DNA of 64,000 bases from Moraxella osloensis (GTDB lineage Bacteria; Pseudomonadota; Gammaproteobacteria; Pseudomonadales; Moraxellaceae), in the NCBI RefSeq assembly GCF_009867135.1, contig NZ_CP047226.1:1054001-1118000 (forward strand), written 5' to 3'. How positions within the stretch are numbered: position 1 is the stretch's first letter; each line of letters begins with the position of its first letter. This document shows positions 1 to 9,588 of the stretch, in pieces. A program made the translations under genes and the position numbers. The notes beneath the pieces are model-generated. The model was not told where the DNA came from. It saw only the letters and a program-made list of their open reading frames with translations, and made no database searches.

Positions 1-3000
1 CACGAGCGCAGTCTTAACATTGACTTTATCATGGGTTATCTCAAGCGTCTATTGCCAAAACGTCCCGATTTAAAGGTGATTATCACATCGGCGACGCTTG
101 ACACAGCAAGGTTTAGCCAGTATTTTTCTAGCGTTGATGGTAAAACCAAAAAAGCGACGCCCGCGCCTGTATTTGTGGTTGAAGGTCGCAGTTATCCCGT
201 GGAAGTGCGCTACCGTCCGTTGACGGATGAGATTGTCACAGGTTCGGATGATGACAGCTTTGATGATGTCGAAGAAAACTTGCCGCGAGCGATTACCGCA
301 GCAGTGGAAGAGTGCTACCAAGACGCTGCCAGCAAAGGGCATGCTGACCAAGCGGATATTTTGATTTTTGCGGCGACAGAAGCGCAAATTCATGATTTGG
401 CAGATATATTAAACCAATATGCCCCTCGTCATACCCAGATTTTGCCGTTATTTGCCCGTCAAAGTTTTGCCGAGCAACAACAGATTTTTCACCCGACAGG
501 CGGCCGTCGCATTATCATCGCCACCAACGTTGCCGAAACCGCCTTGACCGTGCCCAATATCCGCTACGTCATAGATTTGGGATTTGCCCGAATGTCACGC
601 TATGACTATCGCTCGCGGGTACAACGCCTGCCGATTGAAGCGATTAGCCAAGCTGCCGCCAATCAACGCAAAGGTCGCTGTGGACGTATCGCGGCGGGCG
701 TGTGTATCCGTTTATATTCAGAAGAAGATTTTACCAGCCGTCCTGAGTTTACCGAGCCTGAAATTCTGCGTACCAACTTGGCGTCGGTAATTTTGCAAAT
801 GGCAAACTTGGGTCTGGGCGAGGTAGAAAACTTTGACTTTATCCAGCCACCCGACAATCGACTGGTCAATGATGGGCGTAAACTATTAGAAGAATTGGGT
901 GCGATTGCCACTAAAAAAACTGAAAATAGCCTAAGCATAGCTAATAACAATAGCAAAGGTCAATCCAAACGCCATCCCAATCAACTTACCAAAGTCGGTC
1001 AAATGATGGCAAAAATGCCTATTGACCCTCGTTTGGCACGTATGCTGATTGCAGGTGAGCAATACGGTTGTCTCAAAGAGCTATTGGTAATTGTATCGGG
1101 CTTGTCAGTGCAAGACCCTCGAGAACGCCCGAGCGATAAGCAAACCCAAGCCGACCAAAAACACGCATTATTTCGCCAAGCCGACAGCGATTTTTTATTT
1201 TATCTTAGTCTTTGGCAGGCAATTCATGGGGCCTTATTTCAAAGCAGTGGATTTAAAAGCGGTGGTATTGACCGTCAAAAAAATGCAACGCTAGACGATG
1301 AAGCCGCGCCAATCGCGCAAAGCCCGTATGAAAACGACAAACTAACCAACAGCCAACGTAAAAGCTTTGCCAAAAAACATTTTTTAAGCTCGCCGCGTTT
1401 ACGTGAATGGCAACAAACCCATAGCCAGTTGTTGCAAATGGTGGATGGGTTAAAATTAACCATCAACCAAGAGCCAGCCAGTTATGTGCCTATTCACCGC
1501 GCATTGCTCACGGGTCTGCTGTCGTTTATTGCCCAGAAAGTCAATGACGTCGACAAAAGCGGCAAGCTAATCAAAGCCAAACGCGGCGAGTATGTCACCG
1601 CGCGTCAGCATAAAGCCAAGATTTTTCCTGCCAGTACCTTGTTTAAGCAAAATCCGCTATGGGTGATGGCGTTTGAGGTGGTTGAGACCTCGCAGGTGTT
1701 TATGCGTACCGCTGCCAAAATCGAGCCAGAGTGGATATTGGCGATGGCAGGGGATTTGCTCAAATACCATTATTTTGAGCCGCATTGGTCAGCCAAAACG
1801 GGGCATGTCAAGGCATACGCCCAAATCAGCTTGTTTGGTCTGATTGTGGTACATAAACAACTGATGAATTATGAGCGGGTCAACCTTACCGAGTCTCGAG
1901 AAATCTTTTTGCGAGATGCCTTGGTGTTGGGCAATCTGAATGCTCCGTCCACAGGGGATGGTAAAAAGGGCAAATTGCCGCCATTTTTGCAGCATAATAT
2001 AGATAAAGTCGCTGATGTCTCCTTGATTGAAGACAAGCTGCGACGTCGAGATTTGCTGGTTGATGAAGAGCAATTGTACGACTTTTATGCCAAGCGAGTG
2101 CCTGAGCATATCGCTAGTCGCAAAGTATTTGAAGATTGGCGAAAAGAGGTAGAAAAGACGGACCCACAGTTTTTATTTTTTAGTGATAAAGATGTGCTCA
2201 ACGAACAAGCACCCGCTACCCAAGCTTTCCCAGAAACGTGGCAACTGGGTAATCTTAAACTACCCCTGTCGTATATTTTTGACCCGACTAGCGACGATGA
2301 TGGCGTGACCATTAAAGTCCCGCTCGTTGCCTTACCACAGGTTGATGCGGTTGAATTATTATGGGGTATTGCAGGGTGGCGCTATGAGCTGGTTTTGCAG
2401 CTATTAAAGACGTTGCCAAAAGATATTCGCCGTCAGATCGTGCCCGTGCCTGATACCGCCAAACAAATTTTTGACACGCTTGAAAAAAACCACCATGGCG
2501 GACTGCTAAGGCAACTGTGCCAAGCCTTAAACCAGCGCGGCGTGCGTGGGGCAAACAACCAATTTGTAGCGCCAAAAGACTTTAACCCAAGCGAGGTTGA
2601 AACCTATTTGCAGCCACAAATTGCGCTAGTCGATGACAAAAACCGCCTGATTGAAAAAGGGCGAGATATTGACGCATTAAAACTGCGTCATCAAGTCACC
2701 ACAAGCCAAGCCGTCGCCAGTGGTAAAGGCGTACATAGCGAGTTTCCCGAACATTTTAACTTTATGCAAAACCGCCACAGTGCAGGCGTGATGATAAAGC
2801 AGTTTTCGGCACTGGTTGCTGATGGACAACCAAGCTATAGCGATAAAAAGACCGTGTCTATTCAGCAGTTTACTGATGTCAGTGTGGCACTCAACAAACA
2901 CCGTCAAGGCTTGCTTGCTTTAATAGGCAATGAATTAGGCGCAAAAGCCAGACAGCTTACCAGCCAAATTGATAAAAACTTTAAACTTGCCTTTGCGCCG

Positions 3001-3648
3001 CTTGGTGAGCTTGATAGACTCAAAGATTTGCTGATTCATGCCACGCTTGATGCCACTTTTGAAAAATTTGTTGCAGAGTTTGACCATGAAAAATTCACGG
3101 CAGGGATTCATGATAAAGAGTTGGTGATTGCCATTAATCAGTTGCCTTTGACCTTGGATGAATTTAACCAAACCAAAGCCGTGGTGCTTGCCAATTTCTT
3201 GAGCGTTGGGCAAAGTGTATTAGCCCAGCTAAAATCGGTGTATGAGCAGTGGCAGCAAGTTCGCCAAAAACTGCTACTACTTGACCGTGATATTTTTGAA
3301 GAAAGTATCGAAGATATCGAAGACCAGCTCGATGATTTGAGTTTGTCGGACTTTGTGTACCGCATGAGTTATCAAGATTGGCAGCAATATCCGCGTTATT
3401 TGCAGGCGTTGTTGGTGCGACTCGATAGGCTTGAGCACAATTTGGATGCCGATCTTGATGCCGTGTATCAGCTTGATAAACACATGGAAAGGCTGTCTGT
3501 TAAGGGTAATGATGAGACAATTATGCCGTATCGTTGGTTGGTTGAGGAGTTTCGGATTCAGCTGTTTGCCCAGCCGATGAAAACCCGCGTGCCTGTCTCA
3601 GATAAACGTCTAGAAAAATTGTGGGCTGAGTTGAATGTTAAACATTAA
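1..3648 (+). CDS. hrpA: ATP-dependent RNA helicase HrpA (5'-truncated by window edge)
   Basis: DEAH-box RNA helicase; the family acts on RNA, and HrpA is linked to rescue of stalled ribosomes and mRNA processing. The frame is open from base 1 and its first residues are H-E-R-S, so the window starts inside the DEAH motif and the ATP-binding Walker A part lies upstream. Visible residues 30-32 give the SAT motif. Motif VI (QRKGRCGR) lies at about visible residues 222-229, followed by the helicase-associated region and the long C-terminal HrpA-specific domain. There are 1215 visible codons; E. coli HrpA is about 1300 residues in total. The first internal ATG is at 31 but is not the start. The stop overlaps the start of the next small ORF by 14 nt. 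Confidence 0.95.
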   Translation, partial: HERSLNIDFIMGYLKRLLPKRPDLKVIITSATLDTARFSQYFSSVDGKTKKATPAPVFVVEGRSYPVEVRYRPLTDEIVTGSDDDSFDDVEENLPRAITAAVEECYQDAASKGHADQADILIFAATEAQIHDLADILNQYAPRHTQILPLFARQSFAEQQQIFHPTGGRRIIIATNVAETALTVPNIRYVIDLGFARMSRYDYRSRVQRLPIEAISQAAANQRKGRCGRIAAGVCIRLYSEEDFTSRPEFTEPEILRTNLASVILQMANLGLGEVENFDFIQPPDNRLVNDGRKLLEELGAIATKKTENSLSIANNNSKGQSKRHPNQLTKVGQMMAKMPIDPRLARMLIAGEQYGCLKELLVIVSGLSVQDPRERPSDKQTQADQKHALFRQADSDFLFYLSLWQAIHGALFQSSGFKSGGIDRQKNATLDDEAAPIAQSPYENDKLTNSQRKSFAKKHFLSSPRLREWQQTHSQLLQMVDGLKLTINQEPASYVPIHRALLTGLLSFIAQKVNDVDKSGKLIKAKRGEYVTARQHKAKIFPASTLFKQNPLWVMAFEVVETSQVFMRTAAKIEPEWILAMAGDLLKYHYFEPHWSAKTGHVKAYAQISLFGLIVVHKQLMNYERVNLTESREIFLRDALVLGNLNAPSTGDGKKGKLPPFLQHNIDKVADVSLIEDKLRRRDLLVDEEQLYDFYAKRVPEHIASRKVFEDWRKEVEKTDPQFLFFSDKDVLNEQAPATQAFPETWQLGNLKLPLSYIFDPTSDDDGVTIKVPLVALPQVDAVELLWGIAGWRYELVLQLLKTLPKDIRRQIVPVPDTAKQIFDTLEKNHHGGLLRQLCQALNQRGVRGANNQFVAPKDFNPSEVETYLQPQIALVDDKNRLIEKGRDIDALKLRHQVTTSQAVASGKGVHSEFPEHFNFMQNRHSAGVMIKQFSALVADGQPSYSDKKTVSIQQFTDVSVALNKHRQGLLALIGNELGAKARQLTSQIDKNFKLAFAPLGELDRLKDLLIHATLDATFEKFVAEFDHEKFTAGIHDKELVIAINQLPLTLDEFNQTKAVVLANFLSVGQSVLAQLKSVYEQWQQVRQKLLLLDRDIFEESIEDIEDQLDDLSLSDFVYRMSYQDWQQYPRYLQALLVRLDRLEHNLDADLDAVYQLDKHMERLSVKGNDETIMPYRWLVEEFRIQLFAQPMKTRVPVSDKRLEKLWAELNVKH

Positions 3649-4012
3649 AACAGTATTTGTAACTATTTTACTCCCATTCATCAGTTTAAAAGTTTTAGCG
3701 ATTGAACCAAAAACCATCACTAAAAATCACGGTTTATCACACTTAAATGATAAACCAAGTGAAAAGATTACCATTGGTATTAAACCGTTTTTTGACCCAA
3801 AAATGAGAAAAATTATTATCAATGATTTAAACTCATTAGGTGGATTCGATGCAGTAGAACAAAATGTGGGTACTAAAAATATTCGCTATATTATTGAAAA
3901 TCAATTGATTCAGCAAGGCAATATCTCTGTTATAAAGTTTGATATGGTTGATACAGTAACCCAAACATCTTTATACGGTATCCAGCAAATACCAATCAAA
4001 GATTTTTCATAA
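3635..4012 (+). CDS. Truncated TolB N-terminal-domain-like secreted protein (probable gene remnant)
   Basis: A 125-codon ORF overlapping the hrpA stop. Residues 1-22 form a signal peptide (basic start, hydrophobic core, ending LKVLA). The remainder follows the TolB N-terminal domain: IGIKPF matches the IGVVPF strand, then IIINDLNSLGGFDAV matches the conserved IVAADL-x-x-SG-x-F helix, then an F-D-M-V-D-T strand matches the QLVDT strand. TolB is the periplasmic beta-propeller partner of Pal in the Tol envelope complex. This copy stops at a TAA before the end of that domain and has no propeller, although the same frame continues with TolB-like residues beyond the stop. The sequence is AT-rich (19 G/C in bases 3901-3960). 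I infer a decayed paralogue; a short functional secreted product cannot be excluded. Confidence 0.6.
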   Translation: MLNIKTVFVTILLPFISLKVLAIEPKTITKNHGLSHLNDKPSEKITIGIKPFFDPKMRKIIINDLNSLGGFDAVEQNVGTKNIRYIIENQLIQQGNISVIKFDMVDTVTQTSLYGIQQIPIKDFS

Positions 4013-4168
4013 TCAACAATAGTAAGTCATAAAATTGCAGATAGGATTTATGAGTTGGTTAACACTAAAAGGGATTTTAGTTTAAAGATAAAATACGTTT
4101 CTACAAATTGAAAAATTCTTGAACATAATTTTTTAATTGATAATGCTAAAAATGGAAGTGAGGGTTGA
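4013..4168 (+). pseudogene. Continuation of the TolB-like fragment beyond in-frame stops
   Basis: Reading straight on in the frame of the preceding ORF after its TAA gives 32 codons to a TGA at 4109-4111. They include SHKIADRIYELV and DFSLKIKYVSTN, which line up with the conserved TolB segment between the N-terminal domain and the propeller (E. coli has SDEVFEKLTG then RTRIAYVVQTN). After the TGA, 18 further codons to another TGA (4166-4168) could be a degraded first propeller strand, but this part is weak. Nothing resembling the rest of a propeller follows before rimO. The region therefore looks like the tail of a truncated, stop-interrupted tolB-like gene. Confidence 0.55.
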
Positions 4169-4241
4169 ACGAAACAATCGTGATAAAATTTGGTAATTTA
4201 TGCTAAACCTAGTAAAATAGTAAGATTAAATTATTTTCAAA

Positions 4242-5738
4242 GTGACGTCTATGCCAAGCCAACCGCAAGTTTTTAATCCCCAATCGACCAATAAACCCGC
4301 TACCCACCACCAAGCCAATCATAACGAAAACCGTACTGTAGGTCAAAGCGCTAGCCAAACGGCGCACCAACTGGCTCAAGGTATAGTAACGACAAAAGCG
4401 CCTAAGATTGGTTTTGTGTCGCTTGGCTGCCCCAAAGCCTTGGTGGATAGCGAGCGCATTATCACCGAGCTTAGCCGTGATGGCTACCAAGTCGCCAGTG
4501 ACTATGATGGCGCAGATTTGGTGGTGGTCAATACTTGCGGCTTTATCGAATCTGCGGTGCAAGAATCGCTTGATGCCATTGGTGAGGCGATTACCAAAAA
4601 CGGCAAAGTGATTGTCACCGGTTGCCTTGGCAAAGATGCCGAAAAAATCAAAACCATGCACCCAGCCGTGCTTGCGGTGACTGGCGCACATGCCTATGAA
4701 GAAGTCGTCAATGCCGTGTCGCATTATGTGCCCAAACCTGCACCATCAAAAACTTACGACCCAAAAATTGACCTAATCAATGATGCGGGCATTAAGCTTA
4801 CGCCAAAACATTATGCTTATGTCAAAATATCCGAAGGCTGTAACCACCGTTGCACTTTCTGTATCATCCCAAGCTTTCGTGGCGACCTCGTTAGTCGCCC
4901 GATTGACAGTATCATGACTGAAGCGGCTGCGCTCAAAAACGCAGGCGTCAAAGAGCTATTAATCATCTCGCAAGATACCTCAGCCTATGGCGTAGATCTT
5001 AAATACAAAACCAGTTTTTGGAATGGTATGCCCATCAAATCCAAATTTTACGATATGTGCGAGGCACTGAATCGACTGGGCATTTGGGTGCGTTTGCATT
5101 ACATCTATCCTTACCCGCATGTCGATGCTGTGGTGAAACTGATGAGTGAAGACAAGCTACTGCCATACCTTGATATCCCATTCCAACATGCCAGCCCCAA
5201 TGTGCTCAAAGCCATGAAACGCCCCGCGCATAGCGAAAATGTACTGGAGCGCATCAAAACTTGGCGCTCGATTTGCCCCGATATTGTCATTCGTTCCACT
5301 TTCGTGGTGGGTTTCCCTGGAGAGACAGAAGAAGATTTTGAATATTTGCTTGACTGGCTCAAAGAGGCGCGATTAGACAGAGTAGGGGCGTTTACCTATT
5401 CAGAAATAGAAGGCGCAGCGGCAAACGATTTGCCGAACCCTGTGCCAGAAGCTATCAAACAACAACGCTATGAACGACTGATGGCGCTACAGCAACAAAT
5501 CAGTGCCGAAAAACTGGCTGAGAAAGTCGGTAAAACCTTAAAAGTGCTGGTTGATGAGATTGATGAAGAAGAAAATATCGCCATTTGCCGTAGCTATGCC
5601 GATGCGCCAGAAATTGACGGTCACGTGTATGTGGATAATATTGATGCATCGGTTAAAGTTGGTGAGTTTTTAACCGTCACCATTGATGAAGCCAATGAGT
5701 ATGACCTTTTTGCCAGTTTTACCGGTGAACTGTTATAA
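4242..5738 (+). CDS. rimO: Ribosomal protein S12 methylthiotransferase RimO
   Basis: Radical-SAM enzyme that adds a methylthio group to the conserved aspartate of ribosomal protein S12. The N-terminal UPF0004 domain starts at about residue 53 ([17 protein letters not shown]) with its cluster cysteines in LGCPK, NTCGF and TGCLG. The radical-SAM CxxxCxxC motif is CNHRCTFC, and a TRAM-type tail ends the protein. Length is 498 residues against about 440 in E. coli. The excess is a Q/N/H/T-rich N-terminal extension of about 50 residues with no canonical in-frame start between it and the conserved core. The open start is GTG at 4242; ATG at 4251 is equally plausible. The upstream ribosome-binding site is weak. 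Confidence 0.95.
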   Translation: MTSMPSQPQVFNPQSTNKPATHHQANHNENRTVGQSASQTAHQLAQGIVTTKAPKIGFVSLGCPKALVDSERIITELSRDGYQVASDYDGADLVVVNTCGFIESAVQESLDAIGEAITKNGKVIVTGCLGKDAEKIKTMHPAVLAVTGAHAYEEVVNAVSHYVPKPAPSKTYDPKIDLINDAGIKLTPKHYAYVKISEGCNHRCTFCIIPSFRGDLVSRPIDSIMTEAAALKNAGVKELLIISQDTSAYGVDLKYKTSFWNGMPIKSKFYDMCEALNRLGIWVRLHYIYPYPHVDAVVKLMSEDKLLPYLDIPFQHASPNVLKAMKRPAHSENVLERIKTWRSICPDIVIRSTFVVGFPGETEEDFEYLLDWLKEARLDRVGAFTYSEIEGAAANDLPNPVPEAIKQQRYERLMALQQQISAEKLAEKVGKTLKVLVDEIDEEENIAICRSYADAPEIDGHVYVDNIDASVKVGEFLTVTIDEANEYDLFASFTGELL

Positions 5739-5751
5739 GGATAAGAATGTC

Positions 5752-6096
5752 ATGTCTCAATCAATGATAGCGTATTGCTTTTTAGCGATTGCGATTGTCA
5801 GTGAAGTTACTGGTTCAACTTTTTTGGCAAAATCAGAAGGGTTCAGCAAACCCTTGCCCACTATCACCACCGTGATTTGTTTTGGCATTGCCTTTTATCT
5901 TCTTTCACAAGTCATCAAAATCATACCACTGGGGATTGCTTATGCCATTTGGTCAGGGGTGGGTATTGTGTTGACCGCTATCATTGGGTACTTTATTTTG
6001 GGTAACAAATTGGATTTACCCGCCATCGCGGGCATGAGTCTAATTGTATTGGGTGTGATTGTGATTAATCTGTTTTCTCATTCAGCCACGCATTAA
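5752..6096 (+). CDS. Small multidrug resistance (SMR) family exporter, EmrE-like
   Basis: 114-residue, four-helix inner-membrane protein of the SMR family, proton-coupled exporters of cationic lipophilic drugs and related compounds. It follows EmrE over its length: the essential membrane glutamate is in helix 1 (IVSEVTGSTF), then PLGIAYAIWSGVG (the family signature of helix 3) and LDLPAIAGM before helix 4. The ATG at 5752 is chosen over an upstream in-frame ATG (5683, inside rimO) because AAGGA lies about 10 nt before it and the protein then begins right at helix 1. It starts 13 nt after rimO and may share its transcript. Substrate is not predictable from sequence. Confidence 0.9.
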   Translation: MSQSMIAYCFLAIAIVSEVTGSTFLAKSEGFSKPLPTITTVICFGIAFYLLSQVIKIIPLGIAYAIWSGVGIVLTAIIGYFILGNKLDLPAIAGMSLIVLGVIVINLFSHSATH

Positions 6097-6115
6097 TCCA
6101 AACTTTGACATAATA

Positions 6116-6143
6116 CCTTGAATATAGCGCCTTGAATATAGCG
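6116..6143 (+). repeat. Perfect tandem duplication of a 14-bp unit
   Basis: CCTTGAATATAGCG occurs twice back to back (6116-6129 and 6130-6143) in the 211-bp gap between the SMR gene and pyrH. It lies about 110 bp upstream of the likely pyrH promoter. No further role can be read from it. Confidence 0.85.
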
Positions 6144-6250
6144 TAGGGAAGTTTGATGGCTAAAGCCGACTGAATTTTCAAGGTTAGAATAGGGTAAAAA
6201 TTAAAATGACTGTTGAAATTATCTTTACACTATCTAAAAACCGTTAATTT

Positions 6251-6259
6251 TGTTAAAAT
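6251..6259 (+). promoter_or_regulatory. Extended -10 promoter element for pyrH
   Basis: TGT followed by TAAAAT, an extended -10 hexamer with 5 of 6 consensus bases, lies 49 nt before the pyrH ATG. No good -35 lies at 16-18 bp spacing, which suits an extended -10 promoter. Confidence 0.4.
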
Positions 6260-6307
6260 TTCGCCATTTGCATTATTTGTAATCCAACAGCCAACAAGAG
6301 GTCAACC

Positions 6308-7036
6308 ATGTCTGATAAAGCTCCCCGTTACCAACGTATTTTGCTCAAACTCTCTGGCGAGGCCCTGGCAGGCAAAAATGATATGGGGATTGATACAGGC
6401 GTATTAGACAGCATGAGCCTTGCGATTGCGCACTTGGTAGGATTGGGTGTGCAAGTGGGTATCGTGGTCGGTGGTGGCAACTTGTATCGTGGCGCTGCGC
6501 TACAAAAACAAGGCTTGGTGGGCCGTGTCACAGGCGACCAAATGGGTATGCTGGCGACCGTGATGAATGGCTTGGCGATGCGTGACGCCCTAGAGCGCCG
6601 TAATATCAAATGCCGTTTGATGTCAGCCTTACCAATTGGCGAAGTGACTGAAAACTACAGCAGCCGCAACGCCATTCGCTATTTACAGAACAATGAAGTG
6701 TGTGTGTTTGTCGCAGGTACCGGCAATCCATTTTTTACCACGGATACCGCAGCATGTTTACGTGGCATCGAGATTGAAGCCAATTTAATCCTAAAAGCCA
6801 CCAAAGTCGATGGCGTGTATAACAAAGACCCAAATAGCCATGACGATGCCGTCAAATACGACGAACTCACCTTTGACCAAGTGCTAGATCAAAAGTTGGG
6901 GGTGATGGATTTGACTGCGATTGCCTTGCTGCGTGAGCATAACGTACCGCTGCAAGTATTTGATATGGCAAAACCCAATGCGCTGCTTCATGTGGTGATG
7001 GGCGAGTCAGAAGGCACCAAAGTTATCAATCACTAA
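6308..7036 (+). CDS. pyrH: UMP kinase
   Basis: Phosphorylates UMP to UDP in pyrimidine nucleotide synthesis; bacterial UMP kinases are hexamers of the amino-acid-kinase fold. The 242-residue length is typical. Visible family features are [13 protein letters not shown] near the N-terminus (phosphate-binding loop), [13 protein letters not shown] around residues 50-63, and [10 protein letters not shown] around 162-171. The ATG is preceded by AAGAGG at 6295-6300. It heads the conserved run pyrH-frr-uppS-cdsA-dxr-rseP-bamA-skp-lpxD-fabZ-lpxA, with frr 39 nt downstream. Confidence 0.97.
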   Translation: MSDKAPRYQRILLKLSGEALAGKNDMGIDTGVLDSMSLAIAHLVGLGVQVGIVVGGGNLYRGAALQKQGLVGRVTGDQMGMLATVMNGLAMRDALERRNIKCRLMSALPIGEVTENYSSRNAIRYLQNNEVCVFVAGTGNPFFTTDTAACLRGIEIEANLILKATKVDGVYNKDPNSHDDAVKYDELTFDQVLDQKLGVMDLTAIALLREHNVPLQVFDMAKPNALLHVVMGESEGTKVINH

Positions 7037-7075
7037 TTTCTAAATTTGACATACAGAGTTTTAAAAGGATACAAC

Positions 7076-7630
7076 ATGATTAACGATATTAAAAAACAAG
7101 GCGAAGACAAAATGAAAAAGGCGATTGAAGCCTTAGAAAATGCCTTTAGCAAATTACGTACAGGCCGTGCCCATCCTGGTATTTTACAAGGTGTGATGGT
7201 GTCTTACTATGGCTCTGAGATGCCACTCAATCAAGTGGCGAGCATCAACGTTGAAGACTCACGTACCCTGTTAGTGCAGCCTTTTGACCGTAGCATGGTG
7301 CAGGCAGTCGACAAAGCAATTCGTGAATCAGATTTGGGTCTTAACCCAATGAGCGCAGAAGTGATTCGGGTACCATTACCTGCATTGACGGAAGAAACCC
7401 GTAAAGATATGCAAAAGTTGGCACGTCATGAAGCCGAAGAGCGCCGTGTATCTGTGCGTAATGCCCGCCGTGATGCCAACAATGCCTTAAAAGCCTTGGT
7501 AAAAGACAAGCAAATCTCAGAAGATGATGAACGCCGCGCCAATGACGACATCCAAAAAATGACTGATAAATACATTGATAGCATTGATAAAATGCTCTCT
7601 AGCAAAGAAGCAGAGTTAATGGCCGTTTAA
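7076..7630 (+). CDS. frr: Ribosome recycling factor
   Basis: Ribosome recycling factor, which with EF-G and IF3 splits the post-termination ribosome. The 184-residue product matches the usual 185 and carries the conserved [11 protein letters not shown] segment, the [15 protein letters not shown] stretch and the helical C-terminal half. ATG 7076 is chosen over an in-frame upstream start at 7046 because AAAAGGAT lies 6 nt before it and MINDIKK is the family's normal N-terminus. It follows pyrH closely in the same orientation, the order found across many gammaproteobacteria. Confidence 0.97.
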   Translation: MINDIKKQGEDKMKKAIEALENAFSKLRTGRAHPGILQGVMVSYYGSEMPLNQVASINVEDSRTLLVQPFDRSMVQAVDKAIRESDLGLNPMSAEVIRVPLPALTEETRKDMQKLARHEAEERRVSVRNARRDANNALKALVKDKQISEDDERRANDDIQKMTDKYIDSIDKMLSSKEAELMAV

Positions 7631-7674
7631 TCGTTATTTATCCAATAAAAGAACCAATTCATAAGAAGTAGGTC

Positions 7675-8415
7675 ATGGTTGAGTCAAAGGCAGCAATGCC
7701 ACAACATATTGCTATCATTATGGATGGCAATAACCGCTATGCCAAAGCCCATGGGCTACCAACCGGTGGCGGGCATATTGCCGGCAAAGATAATCTAGCC
7801 CCTTTGGTTGAGCATTGCATGGATATTGGTATTCGTGCGTTGACGGTGTTTGCTTTTTCTAGCGAAAATTGGCAGCGCCCAGCCAATGAAGTGGCGTTAT
7901 TGATGACGCTACTGGAGCAAACCGTCCATGACCAATTACCGCGGATGCTGCGTCATCAAATTTCTTTGCGCTTTATCGGTGATAGGGATACCTTGACGCC
8001 GCATTTACGCGCGATAATGCAAGATGCAGAAGAGCAAACTGCCCAATTTACTAAGATGAGTTTGGTAATTGCTATCAGCTACGGCGGTCAATGGGACATC
8101 GTTAATGCCTGCCGCCAAGTCGCCAAGCAAGTGGAAGAAGGCGCGCTTACTGCTGATGCCATTACCCAAGACGATTTTGCACAGCACCTGTCGCTATCGG
8201 ATTTACCAGCGGTTGATATGTTAATCCGTACAGGGGGGGATTACCGTATTTCTAATTTTCTACTGTGGCAATGTGCGTATGCTGAGTTATTTTTTACCGA
8301 AACGCTTTGGCCGGAGTTCAATGCGGCTGAATTAGACCAAATGATTGATATTTTCATGGGTCGTGAGCGTCGATTTGGTAAGACCAGCGAGCAAGTATTA
8401 GGTTTGGGCTTTTAG
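7675..8415 (+). CDS. uppS: Undecaprenyl diphosphate synthase (cis-prenyltransferase)
   Basis: Cis-prenyltransferase that elongates farnesyl diphosphate with eight isopentenyl units to C55-PP, the lipid carrier for peptidoglycan and O-antigen. IAIIMDGNNRYAK (residues 12-24) holds the catalytic aspartate at residue 17. The common GNGRWA form is NNRYA here, a variant I recall from Moraxellaceae. The conserved RTGGDYRISNFLLWQ block is near residue 183. Length is 246, normal. It begins 44 nt after frr with AGAAGTAGG upstream; cdsA follows 19 nt later, indicating cotranscription. Confidence 0.96.
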   Translation: MVESKAAMPQHIAIIMDGNNRYAKAHGLPTGGGHIAGKDNLAPLVEHCMDIGIRALTVFAFSSENWQRPANEVALLMTLLEQTVHDQLPRMLRHQISLRFIGDRDTLTPHLRAIMQDAEEQTAQFTKMSLVIAISYGGQWDIVNACRQVAKQVEEGALTADAITQDDFAQHLSLSDLPAVDMLIRTGGDYRISNFLLWQCAYAELFFTETLWPEFNAAELDQMIDIFMGRERRFGKTSEQVLGLGF

Positions 8416-8434
8416 TTAATCAATAGGAACTGTC

Positions 8435-9322
8435 ATGTGGGAACGCATTAGAACCGCCATTATTTTGTTAGTGATTGTTGGCGCTGCGATGTTTGCTACC
8501 CGCGAGCCTATTTTGATGTTGCCGCTATTGTTAGTCGGTGCAGGTTTTGGGGCTTTTGAGTGGTCAAAGCTCATGCCGTCACTTGAACAAAATCCCGACA
8601 GTTATGTACCGCCTACCACCCAAACTCCCACCAAACCTGCCAAGCCAATCGATTATAGCTATACCCTTGTGGTGCTAGGGATTGTCAGTGTGTTATTGGT
8701 GATGGCAAAGCTGACTGGTAGCATAGCCTCTTGGGTGTTTTTTTGGCTGGTTGCGGCGCTGATTTGGTCGGTAGCGATTGGCTGGATTCGCCATTATCCC
8801 AGCAATACGCAAGCTTGGTATGGTAAGCATTTGTACATCATCGGTATGATTGTACTATCATCCGCCATTACTGCGATGTATTATCTGTGGTCACTTTCAG
8901 CTTGGTGGCTGCTATATGTGTTTGTATTGGTGTGGTGCGCGGATAGCGGTGCTTATTTTGTCGGACGAAAAATTGGCAGACGCAAAATGTCACCGCACGT
9001 CTCACCCAATAAAAGTGTGGAAGGCTTATTAGGTGGACTTGCTACAGGTACGTTGGTGGTGATTGGCGTCTCTTTTGGGTTGTTAAACGATTGGTCGATG
9101 ACGGCTATTGGCGTGTTTTTGCTGTTATCGTTGCTCACTATCATCATGTCCGTGTTCGGTGATTTATTTGAAAGTATGCTAAAACGCCATGCAGGCGTCA
9201 AAGATGCCGGGGCATTGTTGCCAGGGCATGGGGGCATTCTTGACCGTATTGATTCGCAGCTTTCAGCCGTGCCAATTTTTGCGTTGGGGTTTTGGGCGAT
9301 GAAATTTTACGGCTTAATTTAA
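8435..9322 (+). CDS. cdsA: Phosphatidate cytidylyltransferase (CDP-diglyceride synthase)
   Basis: Integral inner-membrane enzyme converting phosphatidate and CTP to CDP-diacylglycerol, the branch point of phospholipid synthesis. The family signature is complete near the C-terminus: S-M-L-K-R, then KDAG, then PGHGGILDR with the metal-binding acidic residues. Several hydrophobic segments cover most of the 295 residues. A proline/threonine-rich soluble loop (about residues 56-72) follows the first membrane pair. Located 19 nt after uppS in the same direction. Confidence 0.95.
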   Translation: MWERIRTAIILLVIVGAAMFATREPILMLPLLLVGAGFGAFEWSKLMPSLEQNPDSYVPPTTQTPTKPAKPIDYSYTLVVLGIVSVLLVMAKLTGSIASWVFFWLVAALIWSVAIGWIRHYPSNTQAWYGKHLYIIGMIVLSSAITAMYYLWSLSAWWLLYVFVLVWCADSGAYFVGRKIGRRKMSPHVSPNKSVEGLLGGLATGTLVVIGVSFGLLNDWSMTAIGVFLLLSLLTIIMSVFGDLFESMLKRHAGVKDAGALLPGHGGILDRIDSQLSAVPIFALGFWAMKFYGLI

Positions 9323-9588
9323 TGCTACATTGGGTTTAGCTTTCAAAAATTTTTACATCTGCTTCATATTAATTTGTTCAATACAAATATATCCAATATC
9401 AATTTGTTTAATTCACTAATCAATGCAAGCTTGTTTTTCATTCAATCTTTTTTTGCGCAACGGCTTGTTGATTGATGCTTAAAAATTTTCTCGCGTGTTA
9501 ATATGCTTATCACAGTGGCAATTTGCCGCTGTAAACATAAAATATTAGGTTTAACCGCTGTCTGCCCGCAACTTACTAGGTCATTGTA
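9323..9588. other. AT-rich 266-bp gap between cdsA and dxr
   Basis: No coding sequence. It contains a small inverted repeat (ATTTGT at 9372-9377, ACAAAT at 9383-9388) and a possible extended -10 for dxr (TGT-TAATAT, 9496-9504) about 85 bp before the dxr start. No convincing -35 or terminator was found. Confidence 0.5.

Noticed and set aside
4209-4724. 171-codon ORF on the minus strand
   Set aside because: It lies almost entirely opposite rimO, which has full family motifs; it is a reverse-strand shadow.
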